From: CAZCDM01 sp964497475
GTDB lineage: Bacteria; Planctomycetota; Phycisphaerae; SM23-33
Direction: 5' to 3'
DNA length: 8,177 nucleotides
NCBI GenBank assembly: GCA_964497475.1
Contig: CAZCDM010000106.1
Location: forward strand, 1-8,177
Under the pieces are notes generated by a model. That model saw only the letters and a list, made by a program, of their open reading frames with translations, was not told the DNA's origin and searched no databases. Positions 6,427 to 8,177 of the stretch are shown here, in pieces (the first letter of the stretch is position 1; each line of letters opens with the position of its first letter). Both the position numbers and the translations under genes were made by a program.

Positions 6427-7054
6427 CGGACCGACCCCCCTGGAGCGTTTCATCAACGGGATCATCCCGGAGAACCCGGTGTACCGGCAGATCCTGGGCA
6501 TGTGTCCGACGCTGGCCGTGACGGCCACGATGAAGAACGCCATGACCATGGCCGCCGCGACCGCCTTCGTGCTGATTTGTGCGAACCTGGTCGTCAGCCT
6601 CATCCGCGGGCTGCTCAAGCCGCACCTGCGCATCCTGGTCTTCACGCTGACGATCGCAACGTTCGTGACCATCGCCGACCGGGCCCTGGCGGCCTACATG
6701 TACGAAACCTCCAAGCAGCTCGGCCCCTACGTGCCACTGATCATCGTCAACTGCCTCATCATCTGTCGCTGCGAAGTCTGTGCATCCAAGCAGGGCATCT
6801 TCACGGCCCTGTCCGATGCGGTGGGCAACAGCATCGGCTTTGCGTTGGGGTTGGCGAGCATGGCCACCGTCCGCGAGTTGCTCGGGGCCGGCAGCTGGTT
6901 CGACATCCCGCTGTTCTGGCAGGGCGATGCGGAAAAGTTCCACTGGGCCCTGATGGCCCTGCCGCCGGGGGCGTTTTTCACCCTCGGGGCGCTGCTGGCC
7001 CTGGCGAACTGGGCCGGCCGACTCGGCCGGAAGAAACATACCTTGCAGGCATGA
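6416..7054 (+). CDS. rnfE: Electron transport complex membrane subunit RnfE
   Basis: RnfE (NqrD-like) is an integral membrane subunit that pairs with RnfA. In Nqr and Rnf structures the two homologous proteins hold a 2Fe-2S cluster within the membrane by two cysteines each. The 212-residue product begins NGIIPENPVYRQILGMCPTL, with conserved Cys30 in CPTLAVT, and has the second conserved cysteine, Cys113, in VPLIIVNC. About six hydrophobic segments are visible. Unusually, the loop after Cys113, which in most RnfE reads like GRAEAFA, here reads CRCEVCA, adding Cys117, Cys119 and Cys122. DAVGNSIGFALGLASMATVRELLG (133 onwards) is typical of the family; the C terminus is basic. The start is set by a strong Shine-Dalgarno site within rnfG. 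A 258-base gap separates it from rnfA, unlike the tight spacing elsewhere. Confidence 0.95.
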   Translation: MPNDGPTPLERFINGIIPENPVYRQILGMCPTLAVTATMKNAMTMAAATAFVLICANLVVSLIRGLLKPHLRILVFTLTIATFVTIADRALAAYMYETSKQLGPYVPLIIVNCLIICRCEVCASKQGIFTALSDAVGNSIGFALGLASMATVRELLGAGSWFDIPLFWQGDAEKFHWALMALPPGAFFTLGALLALANWAGRLGRKKHTLQA

Positions 7055-7090
7055 CCGAAGACGACCACCGACAGACGCATGAAGTAAATG

Positions 7091-7251
7091 CGAAACTCGA
7101 ATCACAAAACCGAAACAATGGCGCAATTTCTAATGACCAATGCCTCAAACTCCCACCGGCGTGAAATGCAGGCGATGGAGTGTGCTGCCGGGGCCGGGGT
7201 TGTAATGCTTCGGATTTCGACATTGTTTCGGCATTCGAGCTTCGACATTCG
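7091..7251. repeat. Inverted repeat in the rnfE-rnfA spacer
   Basis: CCGAAACAATG (7110-7120) is the exact reverse complement of CATTGTTTCGG (7221-7231). Flanking sequence (7091-7109 and 7232-7251) extends the symmetry imperfectly through repeated TCGAA/TTCGA words, giving arms of about 30 bases around a 100-base centre. The right arm is a string of degenerate TTCG-containing words. The spacer is AT-richer than the genes either side. This resembles a small mobile-type or dispersed intergenic repeat inserted between rnfE and rnfA; target duplications were not evident. No convincing promoter for rnfA was found within it. Confidence 0.6.
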
Positions 7252-7312
7252 ATAGTTGCACGCACTGACTCAGCCCATCGTGCAGGCAACATAAACCACA
7301 GGAATACGAGCC

Positions 7313-8017
7313 ATGGAATACATCGCAGGACTGGTACTCATCGCGGTTGGCGCGGCGTTGATCAACAACTTCGTGCTGATTTACTTCGTCGGCATCTGCC
7401 CGTTCATCGGCGTATCGCGCCGGGTGGACATGGCCTTCGGCATGGGCTGTGCCGTGACCTTCGTCATGAGCATCGCCAGTACGCTGAGCTGGCTGTTTAC
7501 GACCTTTATCCTCCGGCCGGGCGCGCCGCTGACGCTGGCGATCTGGAAACTCTTCGACCCATCCGTCACCCCCGAGCAGGTGGACCTGGGCGTGCTGAAC
7601 TACCTGGTCTACATCTTCGTGATCGCCTCGAGCGTGCAGCTTGTCGAGATGTACGTGCGAAAGTTCTTCCCGTCGCTCTACAAGAGCTTCGGCGTGTTCC
7701 TGCCGCTGATTACCACCAACTGTGCGATCCTTTTCGCCTGCCTGATGATTATGAACAAGATCATCGGCGCAGCCACGCCGGCCCAGGCGTGGGGCTTTGG
7801 CGAAGCATTGACCCTGGCGATTTTTGCGGGCATTGGCTTTACCCTGGCCATCGTCATCATGGCTGGCATTCGCGAAGAGTTGGACCTCTGTGACGTGCCC
7901 GGCCCGCTGAAAGGCCCGGCCATTACCCTGCTGATTGCGGGAATCCTCGCGATGGCTTTTATGGGCTTTGCCGGCGTGGAAAAAAGCCTCGCCACCCTGC
8001 TGACCGGCGGGAACTGA
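7313..8017 (+). CDS. rnfA: Electron transport complex membrane subunit RnfA, with an internal insertion
   Basis: RnfA (NqrE-like) is an integral membrane subunit, pseudo-symmetric to RnfE, contributing two cysteines to the shared intramembrane 2Fe-2S cluster and part of the ion path. Signatures: INNFVLIYFVGICPFIGVS (17-35) with Cys29, FLPLITTNC (129-137) with Cys137, AGIREELDLCDVPGPLKG (184-201) and AMAFMGFAG (213-221). Six membrane helices are expected. At 234 residues it is longer than the usual 190-195: about 20 residues are inserted between the second and third helices (around 71-92, with LFDPSVTPEQVD), plus a few residues after helix four and at the C terminus. Extra cysteines occur at 46, 143 and 193. 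AGGA at 7300-7303 lies nine bases before the ATG. It is the last gene seen in the operon; rnfB, commonly next in C-D-G-E-A-B operons, does not follow within the 160 bases available. Confidence 0.94.
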   Translation: MEYIAGLVLIAVGAALINNFVLIYFVGICPFIGVSRRVDMAFGMGCAVTFVMSIASTLSWLFTTFILRPGAPLTLAIWKLFDPSVTPEQVDLGVLNYLVYIFVIASSVQLVEMYVRKFFPSLYKSFGVFLPLITTNCAILFACLMIMNKIIGAATPAQAWGFGEALTLAIFAGIGFTLAIVIMAGIREELDLCDVPGPLKGPAITLLIAGILAMAFMGFAGVEKSLATLLTGGN

Positions 8018-8027
8018 GGAAAGCAGC

Positions 8028-8067
8028 TGATTGGTTGATCAGTTAATCAGGTAACTGGTTAACCGGG
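8028..8067. repeat. Five degenerate tandem 8-base units after rnfA
   Basis: Five consecutive 8-base units begin at 8028, 8036, 8044, 8052 and 8060. All but the last two bases of the final unit fit the pattern TRAYYRGK, and each unit differs from the next at one to three positions. The words are themselves partly palindromic (TGATCA, GTTAAC), so small hairpins can also form, such as CTGATT/AATCAG across 8027-8050. The block starts 10 bases after the rnfA stop codon. It may be a degenerate dispersed repeat or a binding-site array; nothing in the sequence decides which. Confidence 0.55.
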
Positions 8068-8081
8068 AACAACAAAAACAG

Positions 8082-8114
8082 AAACGCCGGATGATATTTC
8101 AGTAGGCGGTTTTT
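8082..8114 (+). terminator. Candidate intrinsic terminator of the Rnf operon
   Basis: CGCC (8085-8088) pairs with GGCG (8105-8108), and the flanking AAA (8082-8084) can pair with part of the T run if G8109 is bulged. Five T follow directly (8110-8114), then an AT-rich ATTATATAA. The stem is short and the loop is 16 bases, so this is a weak example. Its place 65 bases after the rnfA stop suggests the operon ends here, without rnfB. From 8115 to the window end I see no gene. Confidence 0.4.
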
Positions 8115-8177
8115 ATTATATAAGGGTACTTTGAACAATTCAAATTCGGATATCGCGTAGGATTTTCGCTTTCTGGC

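Noticed and set aside
3231..6672. Two long minus-strand open frames (552 and 599 codons) opposite rnfC to rnfE
   Set aside because: They span several well-identified plus-strand genes, cross gene boundaries and translate into repetitive Gly/Arg/Asp/His-rich sequence; they are by-products of strong GC bias at third codon positions.
7051..7164. 37-codon open frame whose ATG overlaps the rnfE stop (ATGA)
   Set aside because: The overlap is suggestive of coupling, but most of the frame runs through the left arm of the inverted repeat, the product is a polar peptide with no recognisable feature, and no Shine-Dalgarno site of note precedes it. Conservation in relatives would be needed to revive it.
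7223..7256. TTGTTT and GATAGT as an internal rnfA promoter
   Set aside because: The spacing is 22 bases, outside the usual 16-19, and both boxes fall in the degenerate repeat.
1..8177. CRISPR array, tRNA or rRNA gene, or phage/transposase gene
   Set aside because: No regular repeat-spacer structure, no cloverleaf-like sequence and no transposase or integrase motifs were seen on either strand.

Overview
The window is about 8.2 kb of a high-GC bacterial chromosome. It carries two housekeeping genes on the minus strand (queA and ispD) and, divergently on the plus strand, an operon for an Rnf-type membrane electron-transport complex. GC-rich coding sequence is interrupted by conspicuously AT-richer spacers filled with short degenerate inverted and tandem repeats. 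That spacer style, an unusual cysteine-rich RnfE and few strong Shine-Dalgarno sites fit an anaerobic or facultatively anaerobic member of the Planctomycetota (Phycisphaerae-like). The assignment is an impression from sequence style, not a proof; no rRNA or other phylogenetic marker is present.

Layout. Positions 1-129 may hold the last 42 codons of a plus-strand gene. Positions 130-438 are AT-rich and appear non-coding. queA (439-1500, minus) makes the queuosine tRNA-modification enzyme, with a good -10 box in the 284-base gap upstream of it. ispD (1785-2471, minus) makes the MEP-pathway cytidylyltransferase; its best promoter match would give a leaderless mRNA. The 388-base divergent region between ispD and the Rnf operon contains a block of GC-rich hairpins and repeats (2567-2765), followed by a sigma70-like promoter (2797-2825) pointing into the operon.

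The operon reads: small four-cysteine, two-helix membrane protein resembling a shortened RseC (2860-3228); rnfC (3225-4577); rnfD (4609-5691); rnfG (5758-6426); rnfE (6416-7054); a 258-base repeat-bearing spacer; rnfA (7313-8017). A degenerate 8-base tandem repeat and a candidate terminator follow. RnfC carries the flavin/NADH module and two 4Fe-4S sites. RnfD and RnfG both have the threonine motif for covalent FMN. RnfE and RnfA each supply the two conserved membrane cysteines expected to hold a 2Fe-2S centre between them. The predicted complex would couple electron flow between reduced ferredoxin and NAD+ to Na+ or H+ translocation.

The most interesting points are: rnfB, the ferredoxin-facing iron-sulfur subunit, is missing from the cluster, and a terminator-like structure follows rnfA; RnfE has three extra cysteines clustered next to the conserved one; RnfA carries an insertion of about 20 residues; and an RseC-like protein lacking the usual middle domain is translationally coupled to rnfC.
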